In this document: in pieces, positions 12,156-23,700 of the stretch
Position numbering within the stretch: position 1 is the stretch's first letter
Layout of the letters: every line of letters begins with the position of its first letter
Assembly: GCA_002221725.1 (NCBI GenBank)
Contig: NJFT01000004.1
Span: 248,001 to 312,000, forward strand
Direction of reading: 5' to 3'
DNA length: 64,000 nucleotides
From: Scedosporium boydii
Lineage: Eukaryota; Ascomycota; Sordariomycetes; Microascales; Microascaceae
Notes under the pieces: model-generated
Databases searched by the model: none
What the model saw: the letters and a program-made list of their open reading frames with translations, nothing else
Told to the model about the DNA's origin: nothing
Made by a program: the position numbers and the translations under genes

Positions 12156-14181
12156 ATGTTTGACGTGATTTGGACGGATCCTGACCGGCAGCTCGTGGGT
12201 GAGCATCGAGCGAAGAAAGAGACGGCACGCGAGCAGCAAAAAGCTAGAGACAAGTTGGAGGGAAAACGGTCTTCTCCACCTACTCGAGGTTCGACATCGT
12301 CGGGGGAAAAGTCATACGGATTCTTCGGATCTAGAAGCTTGAAGAAGGCGGCAGGTCCCCGAAGAGCGAAGCGACCATCGACCCCAACATCCTACGCAGA
12401 CCGAACTCCGACGGCCGACGATGGCCAACGACGACATGCGCGGCACCAATGGAATCTCAACACCGCCCCCAGCATGCCGGCAATGAGGCCATCGTCCAAC
12501 CATTCGAGTGAAGCTGCGTTTTCTCGATGTGACCCCTTTTTCGAGAATGGGGATGCTTCCTATCCGTCTTCTCCCCGGGGTAAGTCTCATGATTATCTTG
12601 CGCGTTGATCGCAGCTCACTGAAATCAGGCATTGCAGATTCGGTGGCTTCGAAATGGACTGATCAAACTGGCATGTCGACCCTTTCTGCGTCTGCGACTT
12701 CGGTTGCCGAGTCCATCAAATCGACCAAATCTTCCGTTGTTCAAACTCTTGGGCCGTCATCTTTCATCACGGTGAGTACGGAAGTTACTGTGAGCCCACG
12801 GACCGAGACGGACATTAGCCACTTGATGTCCGAAGTCTCGATATCGTCGGATGGAAGAGAGGATGTGTCAAGCCCCCCGATGTCACCTAAGTCGATGTAA
12901 GTCCCCAATCCCACATGGACCTCATTCTGGTGCTAACGGAACGCAATCACAGGACATTCACTCCCGAGGAACATGATTCACCCATCAGTTTGGTACGATG
13001 TCCTCAAACTCCCATGCAGCCACTGTCGCCAACGTGGGCGTCGGCCTTCAAGCCGAATAACCCCGAGGCGTGGCGGCCCCCGGAAGCGTGGAATTACAAC
13101 CCTCCGGATCCGGAATTCACGAGACCTAAACGACTGAAGCGAACCGAGCCTCGGGAGGTTGTGCAACAGGAAGAAGCCATTTCACTCGACTTGCATGGCA
13201 TGGGACGGGAGATTGAGATGATGGCAGCGGCCGATCCTATCATCATTCTGCAACGTCTCCGTGAGACATGGGGAAACTATAGTGATATCAGCTTGTACAA
13301 GGAGGTCGAAATGGAGAAGAAGAGGTGGATGTTGTCTGCCCTTCACAACATGGATCTCACAGTCGACACATCCCGTCCAAGTACGCAACAAATTCCGATG
13401 GAAAGGGTCCAGAAGGTCCTCGTGCTACATGAGACGCAAGGTGAGCATTGATATGGCACTAATACCGGTGGGCGGTTCGCTGACATGAGTAGCGGTTGCG
13501 TCGTATCTCGCGGCCGTATACCGGACGAAACAGGTGTACCACATGTCACAATCGCCGCTCTCCCACCGACTTTTCCCCAATGTGCATCCCCTCTCGATTC
13601 CGACGGTCTCGGCGTCCAACTTCCCGGTTGCACCTCAGTTATTCGGGGCAGTTCATTCCCTGTCTCTCCCAAGTCTAGTTTCCTCTCACGATATACCTAC
13701 GATGCTAAAGAGCGTCTATCGGTGTCTAGTTCCAGGCGGAACGTTTCACATTACGTTGATCGACCCAATGCCTGTGGCATCTTCACTTGGGCCTCGCATG
13801 AGGGCGTGGCTAGAGGAACACCTCCTCCTCAACCTCGAGAGAAATTTCCGTTGCGTGAATCCCGGAAAGCTATTTCCGATATGGCTAGCCGATTGCGGCC
13901 TCCGGGCAGAAGGTAGTACCATCACCACGGCAAAGTTCTCCGCGGTTCCTCGGGAGCGCAGCCAGGAGCAAAGAGGTCTGAGTGACCAGTCCCTCCCAAA
14001 TGATAAGGACCTCAAGACAGAGCTCCGAGGAGTCGTTGGCCGGATGCTCTGGAAGGAGGTCTGGGGTCCATATATTGAGGTGGATACGTGGTGGTGGGAG
14101 GAGCCTGATTGTGTGGAAGAGTGCGTCAAGAACGGTACCCATTGGGAGTACAGCTTGATCGAGGCCGTCAAGTTGGCGTAG
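12156..14181 (+). CDS. Serine-rich protein with degenerate methyltransferase-like domain
   Basis: Four exons (12156-12579, 12629-12896, 12953-13440, 13493-14181) give 622 residues. The start is the ATG of MFDVIWTDPDRQL; the frame is open further upstream but has no ATG there. Residues 1-250 are basic and Ser/Pro-rich, likely disordered. From about 380 on, the chain looks like the second half of a class I SAM-methyltransferase. There is a beta-1-like VQKVLVL, a beta-4-like LFGAVHSLSL, then DIPTMLKSVYRCLVPGGTFH and LIDPMP. A conserved tail contains RMRAWLEEHLL, FRCVNPGKLFPIWLADCGLR and a Trp-rich segment WWWEEPDCVEE. The glycine-rich motif I expected after beta 1 is absent: the spot reads HETQAVASYLA. 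Similar proteins exist in filamentous fungi as uncharacterised methyltransferases (from memory). Activity and substrate are unknown. Confidence 0.8.
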
Positions 14182-14757
14182 AGGGTTGAGTTTTCCCGAG
14201 GTTATCGACTCAGGGGACTGGTGAGTGACGAGCGGACAACTACCGCGACAGTAATGTGCTTTGCGCGCTCGATATCAAGTCACACCAGAAAGTATGGCGA
14301 GACTGGAAGTGGAGTTGGTCTGGACCCGGACCGGCGTCATTCTGCTTCGTCCTTGACATGTTCAATTTGCAAAATACGCAATTTTAAAGGAGAAGGTTCT
14401 TAGAGGAGGAGAGAGGTCTTTTCAGGCCAAACTTATGCTGTCCAAAAATGCACCAAGGTTCCTTTGTTCAAAATGTGCGTTCCAGTCTAACATTTCTATG
14501 TTTTCCTTTGTCCAGTTAGCGATAAATCAATCCAACTGCTCAACGAATGTTGGGCTGTGCCATACTCAAGGAAGTAGTGCAAGGCTTCTCACGATAGCCA
14601 GTGGATCAGGGCTTTACTCTCATCAATGTCCCATTTTCAGGAATCACCCACAGCCATTTTGAGATACTGTTGGCCAAAGAGATCAGAGGAGGAAAAGGGG
14701 CACTATTCACCTGCTCATATCCCTCAGCTGTGGCATCAGGAATGTAAAACAGAGCAC

Positions 14758-14764
<7 letters not shown>

Positions 14765-14790
<26 letters not shown>
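14765..14790 (+). repeat. (TC)n microsatellite
   Basis: Thirteen uninterrupted TC dinucleotides in non-coding sequence about 600 bp past the methyltransferase-like gene. Confidence 0.95.
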
Positions 14791-14791
<1 letters not shown>

Positions 14792-14948
14792 AGCAAGGGA
14801 CAGAGCATACTGCCATCCTAGTGTACACTATTTCGTACACAACTTTGGAGACTAGTTCGTACCTAGTAGTGTACTTGTATAGACTTGGTGTCTCCACGGA
14901 GGAAGATCAACATCGTCATCCGGGGAAAGACACCCAGAAAAGCCGCTG

Positions 14949-14972
14949 ATCACGGCATCACGGCATCACGGC
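14949..14972 (+). repeat. Three tandem copies of ATCACGGC
   Basis: An exact threefold 8-bp tandem. Related words (GCCGCTGATCA, GCGATCAC) recur at about 15005, 15037 and 15058, so this is the densest spot of a small degenerate repeat cluster. Confidence 0.85.
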
Positions 14973-17299
14973 ACTAGAAACGGGGCTGTCGGAGCCGCTA
15001 CAGCGATCACAGCACACGACCCAACAATAGCGTCGGCGATCACCACTCGAAATGGGAGCCGCTGATCAGAAGCTTCCCCAAACGCTTACTGGTAAAACCT
15101 AGCCGAGGGAGCACGAGCGTGGAGATGTGAGGCTAGCAGCGCAAATGGCAATCTCTGTGTATAGTGTACTAATACTTGGTAAGCTGAGATCATCAGGCGG
15201 AGGATTCCCACTTGCGATGTGACGATGTTGGACCGCGAAGCTGTGATAACGGCCCTATTGTAACTACTTTCCTAAACTAGTTGATAACTATGGGGCATCA
15301 AGAATAGAGAAAAAAAATCGAGAAAGGTTTTCATACCCGGGCTACTTACTTCGTACGTTCTTCGGGCCATTCTTTTCCCTCCTGTTCATTTTCATGTGCC
15401 GTCCATCCACCCTCCCTTTTCCCTCCATGGAACGCATCTAGATCTCGATAATCTCACACTGCCCTTGTCCAACGGCTCAATTTATCTCGCTCCCCCCTTC
15501 CCCCCTTACCTGAAATAAACGTGGCCAGCTAAGCGAAAAGGGGAAATTCGACGCATCGGCAAGCGTCCGAAGGATTCCTGCGACGCTGCGCTATCTTCTA
15601 CCACACCCAACACTAGAAACCCTGGGTCGGATCAATGGAAATGCACGTGGGAACGGTTCCGGAAATCTCGATCGCCTGATTTTTGGGCGGAGATAGTATG
15701 ATGGGTGTTGGTTAGCGGTTTTGGGGGGAGTGTTCTCCCCCTTCTGGCTACTTCGTAAATCGTTGGTGTGTGCACTACGAAGGAGCAGGTTCCAACCGTT
15801 TTCGAGGATTTAAGTTTCGTGTTATTTCCCGTCTGAAATTACTCTGGGCTTCCAGGATTCTCCAATTCTCCAAGGAAAAAGGGGTGTTGGGGTCGTTCTT
15901 GATCATCCATTGATGTGTCGCGTCGTTGATGCCTCCACGAACTCGCTTACCTTCGTACTTGGACCAAGAACGGCCAGCCGCCCACAAAGACGAAATTTGT
16001 CCTTCCCGCCCCCCTTTAGAGAAAAGCGAAGAAAATCTGGGACGCGATTCCTGTCAATTGGGTCTTCCCGTGCCGTTTCCCGCCCTCTCCCTTTTTTGGG
16101 TTCTTCTTCTCTTTTTTTTCTTCTGGTTGGCGCCAATTCTTCCCATTATTACACGACAGGAACGAGAACGAGGCATGAAATTTGCGCAACGGGTTGGGGG
16201 CTGGCTGTGCCGTGTCCATTTGTCTTAATTCGGTCGGCCGGCTGTTGTGATCGGGAAACGCGGGAGGAGCTGAATTGGCCTGATCTGGAAAAAGCGTCTC
16301 TGCGCACGGAACATTCATGGACGGTTTTCTTGCATCTGGAAGTAATATATTTGTAAGGAAGACCTCAGCTGATGCTCGTGGGGGGGCTCGAGGGTATAAA
16401 ACTCTGCTTCGTGCATGCCGTAGCTACGCAGCATTTGGAATCCGATATGGAAGCGGAAAAGAATCGCCCAGACATGAATGTGTCTTCGCATGTTCAGTGT
16501 TGCTTTTCCTTTTGCCCCAGACAAGAAACACCAAAGACCCAAGCCTGTTGCAGTGTCACAGGGAAGGGCGTCCTCTTTCCCCACCTTCTCCATGAGCTTA
16601 CTCAAACTTCGTCCTCTTATGTTCAATTAAGACCAATTATGAGATAAGGATGAAGGAAACTCGCTGATGCTACTTCATATTACAACTTCAACTTGACACC
16701 TCTCACCCTGTCCAAGCATAACGCAATTGTATGAACAGGACAGGACACCCCCTGTAAATATGTAATAAGCTAGCATTAGACCGTCGCTGGTGTCAACATT
16801 TTCCCGCACCCCAGAACCAAGACCAAGACCAAGACCCATGCTCATTCCAAGTTGATCAAATCGCTCTGATCAATTGATGGGCGCAAGCCACCACGCGAAA
16901 AGGAAGGAAAGGGAAAAAAAAAAAAACAAGGCGTCGCCGATCCCTTCCCAATCTCTCTCTTCGAACTTCATCAAAGGGAAAAGATCTCTATGTACCGATC
17001 TACGGCAATGCAGCGCAAATCGCTCTCTCGGAACTCCCGTCTCGGCCCGCGTGGGATTTTTTTCTTCTTCTTTTTCTTTTTGTTTAACGATTGACATGCC
17101 ACTTCAAACGTCCCGCTCATCATTCAACAGGGCCAACAGGAACCCCCCAGTGCACTGCTCCAAATATTTGATCGCACACGTACACTGAAACCCATGATAA
17201 GGGGACTTCTCCAAGCTCCGCAATCAATCTCTCGAAAATTGCTATGGTCCACTCTTTTGCGGGACGACCCCAAGACCCAGAGAGACGGAAATTATTACC

Positions 17300-17442
17300 T
17301 ACGAAGTAGCCTGCTGGTATCCGCTGTTGGTTGCAACATATCAATCATTGAGGCAGACGATGCGACCTACTACGAAGTATTGATATACGGAGTAGTGTAA
17401 TATCTCGTGCTCCGCGGTGTAGTGTAATTAGTGTACGAAGTA
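17300..17442. repeat. Cluster of TACGAAGTA motifs
   Basis: Three exact copies of TACGAAGTA start at 17300, 17371 and 17434. A one-base variant, TACGGAGTA, lies at 17386, and GTAGTGTAAT words lie between. It is the densest cluster of this dispersed intergenic motif. Function unknown. Confidence 0.8.
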
Positions 17443-19191
17443 CATCCGCTTAGGCGTTAGCCCCAGACGCCAGCCATCACGCCAGACGTTTGAAGTGGCT
17501 CACTGCTTTTAGTGTCTGCTGTTAGTCCCTACACCAGAAGGAAAAAAAAAAAAAAAAATCTAGCTACACACTTTCGAGGCTAAATAGCACAAAACGTAAG
17601 ATAGTCAAGTCAAGTGTAGTGTGTTTAACTTGAACATTGATGCCATCGCCGAACACTAGAATCCAAGAAAAAAAAAAAGTCAAAAAGCCAAGCTTTTCCA
17701 ATCCCACCTACTCCAGAAAGGAAAACGCCTCTTCCCTTGCCAGGCAGGCAAAGACATCCAAAGCCCCCCCAGTGGGGAACCCGTACAGGAACCAACGAGC
17801 TGGCGAGATCCTTTACCCCAAGATTTTGATCTCGTTCGAATCCTACCGTTTCCTTCGTACTCCGTTCCCCACTCTCCTTGCCACCCCCTTGTAAAAAATG
17901 GGGTTTTTTTTTCCCACCGCCCCCCCCCCGCCCTTTTTGCTCGAAGTGGTAACCATCGCCGACGAGTAAAAACAGACGACATTCTCCAAAGTACTACACT
18001 ACACTACACGACTCCGTACGTCGTATATGTACGAAGTAGTGTCGTTTACTACTGTTCTCGCTAGGCGTGAAGGAGCCTAATGGCCCCATATACCAACATC
18101 ACGAACATCTTCCCCCTAATACCTCTCAAGCGACTTGCATCCAGCTTAGGAGTATTCCAAACAAAGACGACGCAGGAAACCCACGTACTACTCACCTTCG
18201 AGGTTAGGAAACAATCGAACGCCGAACGCAAGCCCCAATCGGAATCCCTTATCATCCTGCTAAAATAATAAAAACGAACACACTTATTCCTTCGTAACTC
18301 CTCCGGATGCTTGGCATTCTATTTATCGTTTCAAAAGACATGCCATGTGCGCGAAATCCTTACCGAGACACATGGTTCCCTGGCCATTCCTGAGATCACT
18401 TCGATGTAACCGTCTGTGCGGACCAACGGAGCGCTCCAGACCCTCCAATGTGAGAAAATCATGTGTCCTTGACCATGCATGTTAGATCGCCATCTAGCTT
18501 CCATAGTCATCTCGAAGTAAAGACAAAGGCTAGATAGGGTATTGAGTCTTAATTCTGATTTATTTATTTATATATACACTACAGGGATAATGGCCATATA
18601 GTAGTAGGGGCCGGGTATAAGGTACTAGAGAGTGCTATCCACACAGAGATAGCGGGTCGGACGGTGAAAAGGTGCAGGCAGGAAACAGAAAGGAAAATAG
18701 AGAGAAATATACACACGAGAACCTCCAATAGAGAACCAGCCTTAATGAAGGCATCACAGAACCTGCCCTGGTTTCCCTAAATCCGCAAAAAGCCAGTGAG
18801 CCAAAGATTAGTCGCTATCGCGCCCGCCTCCAACTCCAATGAACCATTCCGGTAAGAGTCCGACCCAGGGCCCATCGTTACGGGCAAGAGAGTAGAAAAA
18901 ACTAGGCCAAAAAAAAAAAGGTTGAAAAAAGAAGAAAAGTGGAAAATATCGCTCAGTGACGTATTGAAGGCCGTAGGATGGAGAAATTTTAAAGGGGGAA
19001 ATGCGAATCAAAAGCTGTATGGCAAGCGGGAGTCGCCGTAGCAGAAGAGACTCCGCCTAAAAAATGGCCAGACAAGATAACATCATCCTCATCGGCCCTC
19101 GTAATCCTGCCGTAAAACTCGTGTGGATCGCTTCATAAAAAAATTTTTTTTTTTTCGTCTTCCCATCTTCAGTTCCCACTTGTCCCACTCA

Positions 19192-20721
19192 CTAGTGAGA
19201 TCGCAAGTCGTTCGAGTTCGGCCTACTAATTTGGAGCTCCGTCATGCTCTCGCTTTCGTACTTCTTCGTTCCGGTACGTCGAGAAAAGTCCGATCGAAGG
19301 GCGATATTCTCATTCGACTTTGGTGCGGGCAAGAGACCCAGCTCTCGGAAGTACGTCTTGCATCCGGTCATGGAAGTCGTGATGTAGATAACACAGTTCC
19401 ACAATCCCTGGAGCGGAAGGACGAACGCCGCAGCATACTCGAGTCCAAGAATTGAGTGGCCATTATTGAGAATCGAGTAGACTCGGTTGGCGCTGGACGG
19501 GATCCACGTAATCAGGATGGCTGCGAAGAATAGAATAGCGCACTTGGTGTAAGACCAGGCCGCGTTGTTCGCTTCGTAGTTCTTTCGTCGTTGAAGTGCA
19601 GAAAGCGTGTTTTTGGTGTTGGTGGAAGGTCCGCTCTGCACGTGCATGGTAGTTGTTGCCGTCGGCGGGACGGGGGCCGCAGCCTGATTCTCAACATCGG
19701 CGGAAATGGTGACCGAGTACGCCGCAGCGCCTGGTGCCTGTCCCTGTTGGGCGTTCGTAACACTCGAGTCTCGGCGATGACGACCGGCAACCACAGCAGA
19801 CGGCGACATGTTCGATCCCTGGCCACGATCAACTACCTCAGTAGTAACAAAAACTTCAGTCGTTTTGGACGTCGAGTATGGGTCGGTGTCGCTGTCGGGA
19901 ACACTAATGTTGTAAAGCATTTTTCTTTTTTCGTAAATCGTTCGCCCGGCGCGTACGTAGATAAACAAGGTCACAAAGAGCACCAACCTATACGAGAGTA
20001 ACATCATAACGGTTAGTTTTTGCCCTTTTTGTTCCTTATTCAAGTGAGGCCTCTTCTTACCAGACCGGACCATAAAAGGTGGCGATTCGGAAGGTTTGCC
20101 ATTCAGGAGTCACCCAGCACCATAGTGTCGCATCTCCATACATCCGGGATCCACCCTTATCCTTGATGAAAATGAAGATGAAGGCGGGGACCAAAGGGAC
20201 GCCATAGTTGAAGACGAGATACGGAATTTCCATCTTGCGAAGCTTGCGGGCGTCAAACTTCCGGTAAAAGGTGAGGTAGACATTAATAGCCATGGCCAGG
20301 GTCCAAAGACAATCAGCAGGCATGAACCTAGATTTCACCAGTCAATAAATGTATGGTTACTTTGGAAATATGTCTTCGTCATCGGGACTCACATTTGGAT
20401 GAGGAAGGCTTGAAGCTGGCACCCGGCACTGTTAGGCCTCTTAGTAAACGACAGCGCCATGAGAGTGGCTACGTTCGTCATGAGGTTGCCGAAGGATGCG
20501 TAAAACACGAGGCGGTTGATGGGTTTCCGGAAGGCGTGAGATGTCAGGAAGGTGATTATGACGAAGATCGACGCAAGCAGAGAGGGCACTGAGCTGACTC
20601 TCTCGAGAATGGAAATGATATGAATCGATTCTTCGCTTAGCATGTACGGCTCATGCGTGCTGCTCCTCGCCATCACTTGAGCCCCGAAGGGCGTGCCTGG
20701 CGATGTGTCCGCCAGAGACAT
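19192..20721 (-). CDS. cAMP-receptor-like G-protein coupled receptor
   Basis: Three exons (20721-20393, 20327-20061, 19987-19192) give 463 residues with seven hydrophobic helices. TM1 is near SVPSLLASIFVIITFLTS and TM2 near RLVFYASFGNLMTNVATLMA. TM3 and TM4 flank INVYLTFYRKFDARKLRK. TM5 follows WCWVTPEWQTFRIATFYG. A long Ser/Thr-rich third intracellular loop of about 130 residues comes next, then TM6 ILFFAAILITWIPSSANRVY and TM7 EYAAAFVLPLQGLWNCVIY. The extracellular cysteine pair (GCQLQ and WCW) is present. This fits the fungal cAMP-receptor-like class (Trichoderma Gpr1 or Aspergillus GprH type), which signals through heterotrimeric G proteins at the plasma membrane. Ligand unknown. The gene is isolated: more than 5 kb of non-coding DNA follows it and 9 kb precedes it. 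Confidence 0.92.
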
Positions 20722-23700
20722 TGTTGTTGTAGTTCCCTCCGATGTTGATGCGGTTGTTGCGAGGAGGCGTAGCCAGCTGAAGTCGAAAGTGGAGGTTTAG
20801 GTTGGATGGGAGGAAGAGAGTTTATAAAAACCCACCTCGCTGGATCGTCGGTAGACTAATGAGCGTGCAGAGAGGAGTGTTTAAAAGAATGAAGGCGAGA
20901 GAGGGTGTGGGCTTGTGAAGGAATCAATAGGCGTGGTATAAGACGGGTCGTAGTACTAGTAGTTACTAGTAATAGTAGTGGTACAGAGCCTGCCCCACCA
21001 CCATTCCACCAGGCAAGACGACGTCAAATACTGAGTACAAGCGTTGCCCCTTGCCTGGGGGGGGATCGTATACTTCGCGTACGAAGTACTATGTTGTAGT
21101 GCCAGAAGCACAAAAGTGACACGGCACCTTCCTCTCGAGTCAACGCCAACGAGAGGCGGAAGGTGCGGTAGCGTATGTACTTGGACGAAGTAGTGTACAC
21201 TACACTACATACACGACACTACTGTGCTGCGGGACTGGCGCGTGGAAGGAGGCAAGGGTGAGAGGCCCTGGTTAGATATTATGCTGCAGATCTGGTCAAG
21301 GGACTCGAGCCTGCGGGGACACCTGGAATGCCAAGAGTACAAAGGGTAGGGATCAACGATGTTGGAGAGGATTGCAATTACCAGATCTGGATCAAATGGG
21401 GAATGAATGGGACCGGCGACCATTAAAGTAGGCGCACATGGCAGACAAACGCCCGCGAGGACGGGGTGGGAAAAGCCAAGATGGTGTGCAGAGGCAAAAC
21501 AAGCCAATCTGAATAACTGGGTTGAAATGTTTGAAGAGAGCGGCACAAGGAAAAGGAAAAATAGACGGACGATACGCATCAAGCGAGGAATGGTGAGGGG
21601 GGAGGACGAGGAAGCAAGGCAGCAAAAATCTTGCCGAGTACTTCGGAGATGTGATTCAGGACGACGAGCAGATCTCCGGGGTTGATTGGGTCTGGGGGAG
21701 GAGAGAAAGTCTCCTACCGGCTAAGGATGGGTGGGTGACTTTACTCCGCACTCGAGATGTGCGGAGAAGTGTAGATAGTCTGGTTCACTGGGGTAGGGCG
21801 TTTCTGCATCCAGGCCGAGGAGGGTATAGTGTGTGGTGACGACGGTGACGCTGAATGCGATGCGACAATGGACGAGAACTCCGGTTCTTCAGGCCAGTCA
21901 AACCACATGGCGAGACCGCCCATGTCGAAGGAAGGATTCCTCGCTGGCGAGGGACTCGCATGGTTCTGGCGGACTAGTAGTCGTATCCTCCGAGGGAGCT
22001 GCACCATTAGCGCTTGGCAAATGGTATGACCAGATCACAGCCAGCATCAAGACTCATAAACTACATCGAACTTCGTGGTAAACTGGCTGGCATCCTTCGT
22101 ACCAGGCTAACAAGCACTTGCAGGAGCGCCGCAGAGGCAAAATCGAGGATGTGGGGCAGCTTACACCATCAACCACGTTCTTGCCTCGTTCTTGCCTCGA
22201 GACTTTGGCCAGGACAAGAACGAGAGTTTGACTTGGACCAATGTCTAGAAGGGGAATCCTAGTCACCCACGCCTTCCTAGTCTTCCTGCCATGCAGACCA
22301 CATGTCCGTGTGTATGGGTCCCCCCAGTCTCCATTAATCCGGATTAGGAGGGAGCGGGCAAGCGGGCGGAGACAGATTTGAAACCCCTGTCGAAGAAAAA
22401 CGTTGTTGTGTCAGGGGTGTCCCTCCCAGCAATTAGCCACCGACTTTTTGTCTTTTTTATCTTTTTCTGCACTTGGTTGGGCCTTTCCCTTCCCGCTGCG
22501 CTGCAAGGACGGACTCGGTTAAGAATGGACATGGACAACCCAACTTCTTGCTCATCTGTTTTTTCCGAGGATTCGTTGATGATTGGGTCAGATCGATTTG
22601 TGGACGTCACGACGAGGACGTATTGACTGTTACCCCTCATAGCAGGCAGTGCCCGCATCAGACATTGATCAATGCCAGCTGGGGTTTGGCGGTCTACTAC
22701 CGTGCCCTCGTATGACAACTAGTTATATTGTATGGGTTGTCGACGCTGGGAGGTGAAGGCGTTGGGTCTGCCGCTCAAGTCCGTGGAAGCCACCTTTAGA
22801 AAAATCCGATACTTAGCAGGCAGTCGTTCGATATCTTGCAACTAACTCGTCTTAGTAAAGTCGCACAAGTAGATCTTCTTCATGCCAGTGAAGGGCTTGG
22901 AAATCAAAGCTAACAGTGCTTTAATTGCAAATCACCAAATCACCCAACTCCAAAAGTTAGCGGCCGCTGCGCCATGAATCGATGCCATACCATGGGCCGC
23001 GGGCCTGCACTAAATTGCTCACGACACTGACCCGTGAGTAGCTTAGCTCCAAAGTCTAGACCACGAATCTCGTTACCATCACGATAGGCCCTTCGGTGTC
23101 GAAGACTTCAATTTTGGTTTCTTCCTCGAAAGGAGGGCTGCTAATTACCTCACGCTCACGCCTAGCTCACACCGAGACCCAATATCCTTTTCCCCGTTTT
23201 TTGAGCATTGTCCAACCTCACATCAGCCACTGCGCTCATGCGTTCGAGCCAACATTAGCTTCAAGTCCCCACGAATACTGATTCGCCAATACCCATCCAT
23301 CGCCTTATTTGGTCACTCAGAAATCGTCTCTTTAAACCACCACTCCGCTTCTTGTTCTTGCTTGGCAAACTGAGAACTGCGGCAGCCAAGTATGACAATG
23401 ATACGCTGGCCTGGGGACCCCGTACTTCCCCCAGTTCGGGGTACGGGAACATCGAATCAGTCGGATTTTATGCTAACAATTCTCCTCTTTTAGTTTCCCT
23501 CCCCGCCCCCAGGTAAGGGTCTTCGCCGTCTGTGGGGAGCCGCACAACTGCTCATGATCGCCCGATGATGGGCATCGGCGACATCTGGGGAGGATGGCAA
23601 GCCACGCGGGGATCTGTCTTTCCCCTCCCATGGCTTTTTTTAGCGTATCAATCCAGAATCCAGAATCCAGCACATTTGATTGAAGCTGCATTGACGATAG

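Larger units (their letters stand above)
14182..19191. other. 5 kb gene-poor region, motif-rich
   Basis: No supportable gene. The region has many homopolymer runs, a (TC)n tract and a 3x ATCACGGC tandem. TACGAAGTA or TACTTCGTA occurs at 15347, 15749, 17300, 17371, 17434 and 18030, mixed with GTAGTGTA words. It separates the methyltransferase-like gene from the 3' end of the GPCR gene, so its last part is GPCR 3' UTR. Confidence 0.5.
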
